The translations under genes were made by a program, and so were the position numbers. This document shows positions 42,849 through 55,900 of a stretch of DNA of 64,000 nt, in pieces. This DNA is from Scilla litardierei. Taxonomy: Eukaryota; Streptophyta; Magnoliopsida; Asparagales; Asparagaceae. The stretch spans positions 152,603,266 through 152,667,265 of the forward strand of contig CM061142.1 in NCBI GenBank assembly GCA_030789695.1, written 5' to 3'. The notes beneath the pieces are model-generated. The model made no database searches. It was given only the letters and a program-made list of their open reading frames with translations, and was not told where the DNA came from. Every line of letters starts with the position of its first letter. The stretch's first letter is position 1.

Positions 42849-45409
42849 GTGGATTTTTTCGTCCGTGCGTCGACGCGAGCGCGTCGCTGCTTTCAGTTTA
42901 CCGTAGCGTAATTTTTATATGTTAAATCTTAATTATTTTTAATAAAAAAAAGTTAATTATTAAATTGCTTTTAATTAAGAGTTAATCTCTAATTAACTAT
43001 TTGCTAATAAATAATACTTAATCACATTTAACTGAAAAGTTAATTTTGATTAACTTGCTACTAATTACTTTTCCTATATTACTATTACCATTTACCTTAC
43101 CCCAACTTCCAACCGTACCCTAATCAACCCCAACCCTACATCATTTATCTCCACCGAGATATTGGTGAGATCCAACGTCCAAATTTCATCTCCCCCTACC
43201 TCACAACCAACTCCTTAAAGCTGTCTCCATTCCTCTCCCAATTCTTAAACCAAGCCTCAACCTGCAGAAAAACAAACCAGCATCAACAATAACACACAAG
43301 CATCATCATCGTCGTCACATCTCCATCAGCCACCACAACAACCCAACCACAGATCAGACATCCCCAACCTCCACCACCAGTCAAGCAACAAACAAACACC
43401 CCCATTACATACCAGAATCAAAACAACGACAAATCCCAAACCCACCAGAAGTCGAAGAACAGATTATAATTCAGGCCCCCAATCATCCGTCACATCTTCG
43501 ATCATTGCGCGCTACTCGGATCATCGCCGCCACCCTAGGGATCCGCCGCGCCTCGACAACCGAAGCTCCGATCAGCCGTCGCCTTCGTGTCACCCCGCAT
43601 CGGAGCCACCGTTCAGCTCGAGGAACCGCCGTGAACCCCCAGCATCACCTCCTCGATCGTCGTGCGCTGGGAGTCATCACTGCCCCCGAAGCCGCTCGAT
43701 CGAAGCCGGCCGCCTCGATCACCGGACCCGACCTCGCCCAGTGCCTCGGACCCGTCGCCCGCCATCAGATCTCCTCAACCGCCACATCTCGACCGCCGGG
43801 CTCCAGGTCATCGCGCGATCGCCCCGCCGCCCCGTCGGATCTCGCCACGACCTGTCGCCAGCGCTCACATCCGATCTCGGATCAGGCCGTCATCGCTTCG
43901 AAATCGCCACCCGTCGCCGCCGATCCACGCCGCCACCGCCTCAGGTCGCCTCGCCGTCCGCCGTGGAACTGCCCGCCGCCCGATCTCGCCGCACCCCCGC
44001 CAGGCAAGTATATTACTTTCTACAAACTTTTCAAAGACGCAAGTATACGATTTATGATGAATTTACGAATTGGATGTTAAATTAGTCTCTTGTATGTAAA
44101 TGTTGCTCGTTACTCTCGTAACCATGGAAATTGTTGTATAAAGATAACTGGTCTTGTTATTTAATTGCTGCATGCCTTGAAATAATTAACTAACGCGAGA
44201 CATCGTGAAATCGTGCGCCTCGAAGGCGAAATCGTGATTTTCGTGATATCATGTGAGTTGACAATTCGTGCTTGTGATTCGTGAATTAGGCTGGCTCGTG
44301 TTCCAGTAGAACACTTGGGTGGGGTAGTTCAATGTAGTAGAGGCTGGAATGCTAGATTGCACTCTCGTGGTGAACTTGACCGACACCTGGCCGGGTCGGT
44401 GAGTAGAGAGTCGCGGGTAGCTCCCGTTGACTTGGGTGTAATGCTTGTCACTTCCCCCTCAGACATTGGGCTTGTCACTAGATAGGAGATTGATTGATGC
44501 ACTCTTTTACCTCTGCTGGTACTATGGTGTAACCTGCTAAACTTATTGTCCTGCTTATTGATGTACACTATGTTTGCCATACTTATTGCTGTACACACTA
44601 CACTTGCCATGCCGGTTACTTTACGCACTACACCTTGTCTTGATCGTTACTTCACGCACTGCACCTTGCCTGCTCACTACTTTATACACTACACTTGCTA
44701 TGTTCACCACTTGCAGACCACGTATTGCCATGTCAGCACTACACCTTGCCATGTCTACTTTCCACACTACACATTGCATGCTCACTACTCTGTACACCAC
44801 ACCTTGTTACACTTGCATGTTTTATTACGCTACCTTACTTTTCTTGGTTGTGCACCGTGGTGTTTTCCTTGCCCTTAAAATCATTTGCAAACTTTATTAT
44901 TATCTTGCCGAGGGTCATTTTTATCACTAACGTTTTAAATCTTGCCGAGTGACCCTCGCTGACGTATATTTCCTTGTCTGTGAAATATACGTTAGGTCTT
45001 GGGCAGAGTTCACCGAAGAGTTCTTTTGGAGATTGAGCAGGAGGACCAAGAGAACCAGGAGCACGAGACCCACTGCTGAGGATGGCATTCCTTCGCAGCG
45101 CTGCCTTAAAAGTTTAATACTTGTTGTTGTATTCTTTCAGGTGTATTTTAAATTCCATGTAACTGTTGTAATGGCCATGCTAGGCCTTAATTCCCTTGTG
45201 TACATGTAATCTGGATGTCGAATGTAATGATGGCATCATTTGTTGTTCCGATTGTTTGCAAAGCAAGAACCTGTCAAGTAGTCATACACAGACGCTTATT
45301 GTGCTTAAGTCAAAGAAGGAAGAAAAAAAAGTACTTCTTCTTTGCTTTAAGCACAAGCGGGCCCGTTCGCGTCCTCGCCCCCAAGTATAATGGGAAGCGG
45401 GGCGTGACA
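42849..45409 (+). mobile_element. Probable 2.56-kb solo LTR inserted in copia integrase
   Basis: The 5-mer CAAAA lies on both sides (42844-42848 and 45410-45414). Removing the insert and one CAAAA restores the copia frame (VPLDF then AIPEK). The insert begins (G)TGGATTTTTTCG and ends GGGGCGTGACA, close to TG...CA; the extra G at the left leaves one base of doubt. No primer site, gag or pol was found. A C-rich block at 43250-44030 with arginine/proline-rich ORFs, and degenerate repeats CACTACACTTGCC at 44560-44810, fill it. Length and ends fit a long gypsy-type LTR. Confidence 0.65.
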
Positions 45410-45414
45410 CAAAA

Positions 45415-46661
45415 TCCAAAGGTACTGATGGTGATCTGTTAATGAGGTAGCGTGCAGCACAAATAGCTTCTCCCCAGAATGGCTTTGGTAGCTTAGCCAT
45501 ACTGAGCATGCTTCTGACCTTCTCCATGATCGTCCGGTTCATCCTTTCAGCAACATCGTTGTGTTATGGAGTGCGAGGAACCATCTTCTCATGTCTAATG
45601 ACTTAACTTCTGAAATAGACATCAAACGCTCTGGAAGTGTATTCGCCTCCATTGTCTGAGCGGAGGCATTTTAACTTCTTTTCCGTCTCACGTTCGACTA
45701 TGACGTGGAACAGCTTGAAGTAGTCGAGCACTTGGTCTTTCATCATCAAGAAGTAGACCCACACCTTCCGAGAAGCATCATTAATGAATGTTAAGAAGTA
45801 CATGTTGCCACCTAGTGATTCGACCTCCAAGGGACCGCAAACATCAGAGTGTACCAGACCGAGTAACTCTGAACTCCTTGTTGAAGAAGAACTAAAGGAG
45901 ACTCTATGTTGCTTGCCAACTAAGCAATGCTGACAAGGATCTAGTCCAGCATCCTTCGTGATTGAGATCAGCTCCTTCTTTGTCAAGAGAGATAACCCTC
46001 TCTCACTCATGTGCCCAGTCGTTGGTGCCACAGATTTTGAGTAGCCTCACGTTCCAACACATTAAGGCTGTCAGTACATATCTTCACATGAGTTTTGTAT
46101 AACGTACCACAAATGTGCCCCTTTGCGGTAATCATGGCACCTTTCGTCATTCTCCATGTGTCGTTGCTGAAGTGGTTGTCGAAGCCCTGTTTGTCAAGGG
46201 CTGTCCCCGAGAGCAAGTTTAGCCAGAGATCTAGCACATGTCAGACATCCTTCAAAGTTATTGTGCAGCTGACGTTCGTCTGAATCTGAACGTCGCTAAT
46301 TCCCACGATCTTGTAGGAACTTGTATTCTCCATCTTCACGATGTCAAAGTCTCTTGCTTTTGTAGCTAGTGAAGAAGTCTCTTTGAGGAGTGGGGTGGAA
46401 GGATGCAGCTGTATCAACCTCCCACTCGCTGTCCTGGTTGGAAATGTGAAGGCATGTCTCTTCATGGACATAGCAAATGGCCACTTCTCCGATACAAGTG
46501 ACTAACGCTTCTCCATCCTTGGTCTTTTGTTGAAAAACATTTTGACCTTGTTCTCGTAACAGCTTCAGACAGTTTTTCTTCATATGACCCTCTATGCCAC
46601 AATGGTAACACTTGTAGGAATGCCTCCTCGCATGTGTGGACATACCATGGCTTTTGCTCAT
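45415..46661 (-). pseudogene. Copia gag knuckle, protease and integrase N-terminal part, minus strand
   Basis: The knuckle CYHCGIEGHMKKNC (CX2CX4HX4C) lies near 46610-46565. The protease-like SEWEVDTAASFHPTP follows near 46430 (D-T-A in place of D-S-G). Then come LTKKELISITKDAGLDPCQH and CLVGKQHRVSFS (pre-integrase), VHSDVCGPLEVESLGGNMYF, FINDASRKVWVYFL and CLRSDNGGEYTSRAF (integrase core). The block ends ARYLINRSPSVPLDF at the insert. Several stops interrupt it. Confidence 0.88.
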
Positions 46662-46805
46662 GTCTTTGCCCCATCTTTGACCGCTTCCTTGTTGTCATCT
46701 CGAGTCTCTGTCACGAGGGCATGCGATTGGTCGGTGCCAGCTTCTTTTCTCCTGGTCTCCTCGTTGAAGAGGGCATCTTTAACCATAACATGGTAAGTTT
46801 GCCGT

Positions 46806-47422
46806 TTAGGGCCGAATTGCTGAGAGAGACCACCAACGTCTCCCAGTTGTCTGGAAGAGAACTGAGAAGGAGAAGAGCTTATTCTTCATCCCGAGATGTA
46901 ACTCCACTGCAGATAGCTGATTCACTAGTCTTTGGAACTCGCTCGTGTGCTTCGTAAATGAAGTTCCACTCCGTAACTTCAAATTTACCAATCACCTCAT
47001 TAATAAGGCTTTGTTTCGAGCGGTCTTGGCTTGGTTCATGTCCTCAAGCTTTTGCCGAGGACATATGCGTACGTCTCCTGCGCAATATGGTGGAAGATGC
47101 TGTGATTGATCCATTGTTGGATTTGACCGACCGTCTTTTGATTCATCTTCTTCCAGTCAGCTTCTTTGGTGGATTCCGGCTTTACTCCTTTGACCTCTAA
47201 TGGGTCAAATAAATCTTTACAACTGAGTATATCCTCCATTCGAGGTCTCCACAGTGTGTAATTTGTGGCCGTCAGCTTGATCATTGCTCCCAATGATGAT
47301 GACTCTTCCATTGACATTTTAAAGAGGACAAAAAATATAATGAGTAAAAAAAATTTCCCTCCCAAAAAATTTCTGTCCCTTTTTAACTCTCTCACACACA
47401 GCTCACCATGGCTCTGATACCA
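46806..47422 (-). pseudogene. Copia gag N-terminal part and primer site, minus strand
   Basis: Gag begins MSMEESSSLGAMIKLTATNY near 47325, just after the primer site, then DWKKMNQKTVGQIQQWINHS and, in another frame, NLKLRSGTSFTKHTSEFQRL. This is the UBN2-type gag of Tnt1-like elements. A frame is lost near 47040. Confidence 0.85.
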
Positions 47423-47424
47423 CT

Positions 47425-47880
47425 TGTGATTCACACTGATCATTATAAGACTTACTGATAGTAAAACAATAAAAATAGAGAGTAAAAACTTTACTATTTC
47501 TCATTGGAAACAATTTTACACACTCTAGGGTAAACACTACTAAAAAACTCACTACAATTTTTACCTCTCTGGGGTAACTTCCCTATTTGGGGTAATTTTC
47601 TCTCACTGGAGAAATCCCTCACTTTTACGTCTCTAGGTAACTGACCTCTCTTCTTTCCCTTCTCCATATTACGTTGGAGATGAGATTTTGAGATGCCTAA
47701 ACTCCTCAACATCATCCTCTGTTTATAATGTTAGCAGGCTCTTCAAATTCGTCATTGATGACATTTTAGGTAAGAAAAGAGAAGTAGGCTTTGGCAGTTG
47801 GACATTTCAAAGGTTAGCTAGCTGGACCTTTCAAAGGTTAGGTAGCTGGACCTTTCAGTTTTCATTTTGGCGCTGCATGC
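47425..47880 (-). repeat. Probable 5' LTR of the minus-strand copia element
   Basis: Two bases beyond the primer site the sequence (plus strand) starts TGTGATTCACACTG, the complement of an LTR ending in CA. The other end cannot be fixed because no second LTR copy is in the window; 47880 is a guess. A short triple repeat CTGGACCTTTCAAAGGTTAG lies at 47800-47855. Confidence 0.5.
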
Positions 47881-48786
47881 ATTAATTTATTTTGGGTACA
47901 TTGAGAGCATTTGAGAACCTGGGTATGAACTCGTGCTTTGGTTTGTCGAAACACGTCATGCCTGTTGTTATTGTTTGAATCTTCTATATAAATCAAAATG
48001 AACGACGATTGCTAAATACAACTCAATCATTGAGGTGTATGCAAGTTTTTTTGTCTTAAGTACTGTCAAAATTGTCATATCACAAGTCACATTTACTCAC
48101 TCTGTTCATTTTTTGCCGTTTTTGGTAAAAGAAACTTACATGTACATCAATGTTTGAGGTGTATATAGCATTCTCCAAATGAATTTTTTTTTGACTGGAC
48201 ATATTTCTCTTGAAGTAATGATGCATCCTGGTATTTGGTCATAACATCATGATGTAATTAACAAGAATAGTTGTTTATTTGTTGATGCATTGACGGATGA
48301 TTCAAACATCTGAAGGTTATGTTTTTGCCACTTGTTTAAACCGACTGATCATCAGGCCATTTTAGTTTTCGTTGATTGATTGCAGGAAAGCTTCAAATGA
48401 CGCAACTGACCCGTTTTATAACTAATGAAGAAAACAGTAATTCTTTTGTTTGGGGTTCCTATTTTGTATATAATTTGTTTGATTTTGTATATGCTGCAGG
48501 TTGCTTCGTTGGGCCCTTTAGGTATTTTTGACGGGGATTCAAATCGAGAATTACCGTTTATCAACAAATTAGATTTTTATTTATTTCTTTATCTGTACAT
48601 TGTTTAATTTCTCAGTTCAAGCATTTTATTTAATTCATTGCAGCAGAAATGGGTAGATTGAAAGTATAAAAAAAATAAAAAACAACGAGTGCAGCCCAAA
48701 GCTATTTTTGTGTCTATTTCAAATTTTTTCTGTTGCAATGTTGTTTACGTATCTAGCTAGCTACGTGGGCATTCACTGTGATCACT
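47881..48786. other. No gene seen, 3' flank of the CHX gene
   Basis: AT-rich. The ORFs at 48352-48607 are short and have no recognisable feature. The part next to 48787 should contain the CHX 3'UTR on the minus strand. Confidence 0.5.
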
Positions 48787-51758
48787 TCATCCAGATCTCA
48801 CACCAAAAGCCTTGTGCTGTATAACAAGAACAGAGCTCGTGGTCCCTTCAAAATCTTTGGATGCGAGAATGTCACCGACCACCCCTAGCTCCGGGAACTC
48901 GGTCCACTCGGCAAACTCTAGGTCGAGCAGAGAGTTGGGTCCTTGCTTCTGCCCAACGAGCAGGAGATCGTATCCATTTCCAGCCGACTTGATGGCTCTG
49001 ATCGTCTGCTCCACATCCTTCACCACAACCCTCTCGACGGAGAAATCCTGGTTGCTGGCGTTCTCGCACACAACGCTTCCCAGGAGATTGTCGTCCAGCT
49101 TCTGCTCTTTAGCGTCCCTCCGATCAGCAGTCAGCATGAAGTGGAACACGGTGAGTCTGACCCCAATTCGATGCGCCATTCTGGCAGCATAGGCCAAGGC
49201 CTCGCGATCGTCCGGGCCGCCCCAGAAGAGGACCCCGATTCGGTGCTGGAACTGGCCCGAAGCCGGGCTCACCGCCCTGACGAGGTCCGGGTACACGAGA
49301 ATTCCGATCGAGCAAGGAGCCTGCACCAAAATCAATTCATGTTTAATTATGTTTCTGTGAAGGCAGAAGATAAGCGTACCAAGTCCATTAATTAGATACC
49401 TGTGCCTGAATGCTGGGGATGTTGCTTCGGATGGACTGGTCGGCGTAGGTCATCACGGCTCCGTCCTTCCTCTGGAACGGAACGACGACGAGGGCGACGC
49501 ACTTTTCACCGGCCAGAGAGCAGATATCTTGGTGCATTGTCTTCACAGGCGCAATGGATGTGAAGGGTTGCACGGCCATGCTCCCCATCCGGCTCTGCTC
49601 GTAGTTTAGAAACACGTTGTGGATGCGGTCCATCGGGGACGACTGAGACTGATCAATCAGCCCCTTCTTGTTCTTGTGTGCGATCAAGCGTGAGGTGGCC
49701 CGGCCGACGAGCTCCGTCAGATGGAGCACGTAGACGCAGGGCGGCATCGCCTTCTCATGAGAAGAGGCCTCGAGGAGGTTGATGATGGCCGGGATGGGGC
49801 TCGGGCTCTGCACGCAGGCTAGGATCCGGAGCTCCGCGTGGGCCCTGAGCTGCTGGATCGTGCGGCGGCGGTAGCCGGTGACAGACGGGTCGTAAAGTGT
49901 GGAGACGAGCGGCACGGCGATGGCGGTCCCAAGCGTCGTCACTAGCAGAAACACGGTGTAGCTTTCTTTGACGAAAAGCTGCAGCGAATGAAGATCGACC
50001 ACAAGAAAGATCGTGAGCGATGAAGAAGATATATATACATCAAAAAGTTTGTCTTTTTAAATGAAAGTTTCACGAGATCAAGAGAAATCATTAATTTGTC
50101 GACGTACCCCTCCGGTCTTGAAGTGAAGAAGCGTGAGGATCTCGACGATTCCTCTGAAGTTCATCATCAGACCCAGCAACAACGCATTCTTTACTGGAAT
50201 TCTACAGTAGATTGCAGACGCCATTGTCCCCAGGGTTTTTGCAACATACGATGCGAGGAGAAGGGATGCCATTTTTGCCCATTTCTTCGCATGCTGGAAC
50301 ACGAAAAGATCGGAATGCATTCCGCTCACCAAGAACAACAGCGGCATCATCCCTTCGCCCGCGAGCAGCTGCGCTTTCTCGACCAGGGCTGAACCGAGGG
50401 GAGGCCCGTCGGGCACGGCCAGGCCCATGACGAGCGGAGCGAACACGAATGACGTTCCGATGAAGTCGCTGACCATGCCCATTGCGATCACACAGGAGAA
50501 GATCGCGAAAATATGCCGCTCGCGGATGCGCCCGCCCTTGGGCGTGCGCTTGATGATCCACTGCATCCACGGGCGGAAAACAAACGCTATGACGGCAATG
50601 ACGGCGGCCAGAGACAGCAGCGACCAGAGGGACTTGTCCCATCCGCCTTGGCCTTGGTTGATGGCGGTGAAGGCTGACATGAACGCGAAGCCAAGGACCC
50701 CGTGGACCATGGCGGACGACATTGCGAGGCGGCCAAGCTCAGAGTTGAGGAGGTGGAGCTCGGCCAGAATGTCGGCAAGGACGGGGAATGAGGTGATAGA
50801 GACGGAGGCCACGACGAAGAGAACAAACCGTCCCTCAACAATCCCGGCATTGAGGTCCTGAGCCTTCAGCCCGAGGCAGGCCAAGCCGAAGCAGACGAAG
50901 GGGAGGATGAAGCCGACGATGCCGATCGCCCACGGTTTTTTACCGGAACGGGCGAGCAACATTGGGTCGATCTTGACACCGACGAGGAAGAAGTAGAACA
51001 TGATGCCGAGGCCAGCTACAGTGCGCACGGTAGCAAAGGCAAAGAGGGGATTGATAAGTTCAGTGAGGGTCATGGGGCGCGGGATGCCGGTATGATCTGT
51101 AAGAGTGATCTTGATCAGCCCGAGCACGCTGGGGCTCAGCAGGAGGCCACCCTGAAAAATTAAGAATCACATTCATTCAGTTGTACGCACGGACAAAAAA
51201 TGCAAGGTACGTATAACCGCAGACACTAGAGAACATTTGTTGGTCGATGTTTTTTGTAAGTGCAAACACATGTGCCACATGAAATTTCGGACTCTATTAC
51301 AAGCTGCACATATATGTCACCTAAATGAGCAATCAACTCATAGCTAGCAAACATTCTGTGTAGAATTTATCATCCATCGGCGCATGTTGGGGGTCATGTC
51401 ATGTTAGTGTGATCGTGAACACGTGTTTAGCTAGCTAGCACATCAAAAGATATGATCAAGAGAACAAAAAGGCAAATAAAAAGAGCAGAGGGCGTACAAG
51501 GACATCGCAGACGATACGGGGCTGCTTGAGAGGGCGGAGGAGGAAGTAGAGAAGGCGAGTGACGAATATGATGGAGAAGAGTTGAAGCATGAGGACGGGG
51601 AAGGGGAAGAAGAGGGGGTTTTCGCCTGCAAAGTAGCCGAAGGAGGAGACCCTGTATTGGGACGGTCCGAAGGGGACACATATCTGATTGTCTCTTCTGA
51701 ATTTCATGTCCGGGAGATCGAACGCGGCCCCCTCCATGTTGGTCATGTTGAGGGCCAT
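48787..51758 (-). CDS. CHX: CHX-type cation/H+ antiporter (CPA2 family), four exons
   Basis: Membrane transporter expected to exchange K+ or Na+ for H+ in endomembranes or plasma membrane. Exons on the minus strand are 51758-51498, 51151-50108, 49978-49400 and 49320-48787, all with GT-AG borders and phase 0, giving 805 aa, the usual CHX length. The N-terminal half is hydrophobic with about a dozen likely membrane spans. The words are SSFGYFAGENPLFFPFPVLM, LKQPRIVCDVLGGLLLSPSV, FFLVGVKIDP, SITSFPVLADILAELHLLN and VMGLAVPDGPPLGSALVEK. The C-terminal part is the soluble CHX domain (EASSHEKAMPPCVYVLHLTE, LFWGGPDDREALAYAARMA). At residues 237-238, where CPA2 proteins usually carry an N-D pair, this one reads H-G (SSAMVHGVLGF). 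No disruption is seen. The exact CHX subclade is not resolved. Confidence 0.92.
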
Positions 51759-51882
51759 TCTCTCTCCGTTTCTGTGATACGAGAGTGGATGAGGGAGACG
51801 GTGCCCTTCTTCTTCTTCTTATATTCTTTGGCTTCATCCTCTGACAGCTAACAATCTTTCTCTGCCGCTTCTGTATGCTGCC

Positions 51883-51890
51883 TATTTAAA
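51883..51890 (-). promoter_or_regulatory. Candidate TATA box for the CHX gene
   Basis: TTTAAATA on the minus strand, about 125 bp upstream of the ATG. This would give a 5'UTR near 90-100 nt. It is only a sequence match. Confidence 0.35.
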
Positions 51891-52580
51891 GATGGTGCCA
51901 ACCCAATTTTAAAATTCTTGAAAGGATATCTTGTACTTTCTATCTGGCATTTTGATCTGGATTTATATTTTCATCCGACGTCAAAATCTGCATGCAAAAT
52001 CTATTTTCTTACCTGACAAATATAGGTACCAACTACCATAGATTTAATTAACTTGATAAATATATGCATCAACTTTATATTGCCATCCAACTCCAACAGC
52101 GCCTATACTCTTTCTTTTTATTTTCTTTCACATAATTCACTTTTGAAGGGTAAAGCAAACTGGGTTAGGGCCAGTGAATTTTGAACGCAAGACCACTTAA
52201 AACTTAAAGCATGGGTTGTGTGCTAGTAGAGTATATCATACACTATCATGCAAACGCTAAACACTTAACAACCTCCTATAGCAGCACCTTTTACTTGATC
52301 GGTAGCACTACAAGAATTTAAAACACCGACCCTCTACTTCTCGGTTGAGCTAAACCACATTTCTCGTATGGGTTAGTACCCTATTGGTTTATCATTGAAA
52401 CCCGGCCCAAAGTAGAATTGACCATGGTATACTATCACGTTGGTAGGTGTACTGTTAAATTATATCGTGTTTAGTTTTGTGTGAGGTCTTCACAGATAAG
52501 TACTTGCTTTCCCCTCATCCTCATCATTACCCCCACGCCCATCATCACCATTGACATTATCATCTTCATTGCAACAATTA
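51891..52580. other. No gene seen, upstream of the CHX gene
   Basis: AT-rich intergenic DNA with no ORF above 60 codons that I can support. It should hold distal promoter sequence for the CHX gene. Confidence 0.5.
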
Positions 52581-52990
52581 CACTACAACAAAACTAGTCA
52601 TTTACAACTTTCATAAGCAACGTTTCTATTTAGGTAGTTGTAATAAATAGTAACCCCAAATTTTTTTTCCCTGAAAGTGGTAAAAAATGTTTATTACAAC
52701 TTTTTTTTCTAGGTAGTTGTAAAAATTGGTTATTACAACTTTTTATTCTGGAATAGTTGTAAATGTTAATTTGATAACACAACTTTTTTCTCTGAAAGTT
52801 GTAAATAATGTTTATTACAACTTTTTTCGTGGATAGTTGTAAAAAATGGGTATTACAACTTTTTTCGGAAATAGTTGTAAATGTTAATTTTGAAACCACA
52901 ACCTTTTGTTTTCTGAATGTTGTAAAAAATGTTTATTACAACTTTTTTCGTGAATAGTTGTAAATGTTAAAAATTGGAGTTACACAAACA
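52581..52990 (+). mobile_element. CACTA transposon end with subterminal repeats
   Basis: CACTACAACAAAA at 52581 matches the terminal sequence of plant CACTA (En/Spm) transposons. The next 400 bp hold about ten copies of AGTTGTAA or its complement TTACAACT, spaced about 25-45 bp apart (for example TTTATTACAACTTTTTTCGT). Clustered subterminal repeats of this type are where CACTA transposases bind. The partner end was not found in the window. Confidence 0.65.
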
Positions 52991-55900
52991 ATTAATTAGG
53001 ATTCTATTTGCACTTCAATATCTATTAATCAACTTTAGCTTTTTCCTTCATACATATATGTTCTTGTTTAAATGCCTAAAATCTTGTTATTGTTTTTCCT
53101 AATCATGTCTCAATTATTTTCACCTAGCAAACAAAAATGATTGAAGCAAGGATCACTACCTTGCATCCTACATCACATCCCCAAGCAACATTTACACAAG
53201 GCTGCAGAACTGGTCAAAACCGACACATAAAACGAGCTCCAGTCCATTATGCGTCAACTGCTCGAAGAACTCGGACATGCACAGTCACGTTACTATTAAT
53301 TTAAACATTTCAGGCTTTTCTCCTACCTTTTTCCCATTTTCATTTTAAATTTTCGTGCAACTGAATGATGGGGTTTCCTCATTCAATTTATTTGAACAGC
53401 CGAGTATGAAACAATAAATTAGCAGTCAATGCTTGAGGTTCACTGGTCACGTACGATGCCCCAAAAACCCCACACCTGGAAATAATAAAAGTAGACTCCA
53501 GTATTTTTCTTGAGGAATAATAAAAAACAACTTGAGGATCCAAAAACCCTCTTTAATGCTTCGGTGGGTAACCCGCCTGCTTCTCAAGCGTTAGCTCATA
53601 TCCACATGACCTCTCGAGTCTCAGCTCGCCCCTAACCCTAACCGAACTCCCTCCGGTATTTTTCGCCCCCAAAAATTTTCCCTCCCCCCCAAATTTTTTT
53701 GCCACGTCTGTTGAAGACTACAAGCCAGGTCGAAGAAAACCCTATTACCCCAAAAGTTTTCTCCAGCCTGAACAAAACCCTCTCCATCCAAAACCCTCTC
53801 CCAGTCACGTTGAATAAAGCCGTCTTCAAAGAATTTTTGGTGATCGATCATCGACCTGAAGGCCGCCGTCGCCGACCTGAAGGCCGCCGTCGAAAAATCC
53901 TACTTCATCCCCCAATATATGCCGATCGAAATCAGGGATTGAGGAGTGCTGAATCTCCCAATTCTAACGCTAGACTAAAAAGATCTTCAATCGATTGATC
54001 TCGACATCGCATCGGTCTTCTATCAATCAAAAAGTAAGGTTTCTGGGCTTCTATTGAATTTTTGAACATGTATGCATCTTTAGTTCAAATTCTAACCTCT
54101 AACAATCTTTGTACAAATCAAGGGATCGAAGGAGGAGCAACACCCATCTCCATCAACACTGTAATTTTCCCTATTCAATTAATGTCATGATTCGATTCCC
54201 AGCACTCTTCAGATTTTTCAATGAACGTCATTGCATAACTTCTCATCTTTACCTGCTTGCATAACAAATGCAATCAATACTCTTAAGGAATTTACCTGCT
54301 TGCATAATTTCCCATCTTTACATTATGAAAAGGCACAGTTTGGCATTTATCATTGTTGATACTCTAGTCCTAAAGAAGCATGTTTTATATATCCAAATTG
54401 TCTCGAGCCAAACTTGATCACTACGGGTTGCCAATTCCGACTCTTATGTTAATGAAACTTAGAATAATGCTAGCTATAAATCTTTATAATGTTTTTGACA
54501 TGGATGCATGATGTGACTTGTCTCGTTGCAATAACTGATTCAGCTCTAACAAAACTAAATATGGACATGTGAGAGGATTTTCCCTGTTCCATTCGATAAG
54601 AGGGTTGCATGGAAAATATATAGATTTGGAGAAAATTTATAGAGATTGTGGTGCATTGTCAAGGATCATTGTTTTCTAGTTTTTTCCCATTCCATATGTA
54701 ATTTGATATATTTGTAGGAGTAGCATTTCATGAATTCGTAAAAATCGGATATTTTTTCGTATATTGTCTTTTTTGGGTGGGTTGGTAGCATTAGTTTGTT
54801 AAAGTTTTAAATTGAGAATGTTTGAATGATATGATCATTTGTTATATTTGCTAGTTGTTGTGCATGACTGCATGTAAAGACCTTGCAAATGTGTTAAAAT
54901 GTCGACTTCAGTGAGTCGCAATCGTAGTGAACTAATCCATTTTTTCAGTGTACAGCTACATTTAATGATCTAAATATGTAGAAATGCAGTTAGAAATTCT
55001 CATTTTCGAAAATCTATCAGGGGATATTTGGACAGGACAAGCGTTCGAAACCACGAGAAATGAACACTTAGGGAGCTTACTTGTATTGATGAATCATCCG
55101 GAAATTCAATCAAATAGCCACTGAATTACATTAGATAAGAAGGACAAAATTTAGGCCTTGAACCTAATGTATATGCACAATATTCTGTGAAACTGCATTG
55201 TTATTTCTGTCATGGATCTGTTTCAAGTATCATGAGTCTTTATAGTGTTAATTAGCATAAGGATTATGTGTAAATGAGACACCGATCATGTCTAAATTTT
55301 ACCGACGTTCAATTTTGTATTTATTTATATGTGAAATGAGTGACTCATGCAAGTACGATGTAGTTAAATAAAATAATTTGAATATTTATTCAGTGCAATT
55401 TAGACATCTTTTTTTATATAAACTGCCCTTGAGTAGAAAATTGTATAGCATTTTTCAGATCCAACAATTAAACTTGTATACATAACCAAAGGATGAATGT
55501 GATCTATGAAATCATAATAGAATCATGCTTGAAATTTGTCTGCGTACTACTTCTCTATATGTATCTGTAGTTATATGCATTGAAAGGCAATATACGTCTC
55601 AGAAGAATAAAAAAGGAAAGAAGGAAATTCTTCTCAAGAAAATCCAAATACTTCAAAGACATTGTATTGTGGGCCCCTAAACTACTTTGTAATTGCAGCA
55701 GAATCATGAGCCCTCACGTGAAGTTTCTTCTTATCTACTTCATTTTTCACAACTGATTCCCCCATCTTTTGTGGATTTTCTGCTAATGGCTCCTTCCAGT
55801 CACCAACATTCTATAACATGCAAAATAAAATTAATTAACACAAAAGGAATAAATGACAACATACATGCTATCTTCAAACATCTAAAGCTTAAATATTTGT

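Larger units (their letters stand above)
41248..47443 (-). mobile_element. Ty1/copia element (Tnt1-like order), truncated in RT and split by a probable solo LTR
   Basis: Read from right to left: primer site, gag, protease, integrase, RT. The initiator-Met primer site TGGTATCAGAGCC lies at 47422-47410. Coding stops at 41248 inside the RT C-terminal region, in the block that usually reads RYLKGT. RNase H, the 3'UTR and 3' LTR are missing. A 2.56-kb insert at 42849-45409 splits the integrase. All ORFs are broken. Confidence 0.88.

Noticed and set aside
43505..44085. ORFs of 114-191 aa rich in arginine, serine and proline
   Set aside because: Three overlapping frames have the same composition bias in a C-rich block of a probable solo LTR; no domain is visible.
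48872..49395. Plus-strand ORFs of 126-150 aa over the CHX gene
   Set aside because: They are shadows of the minus-strand CHX exons, which carry the conserved family words.
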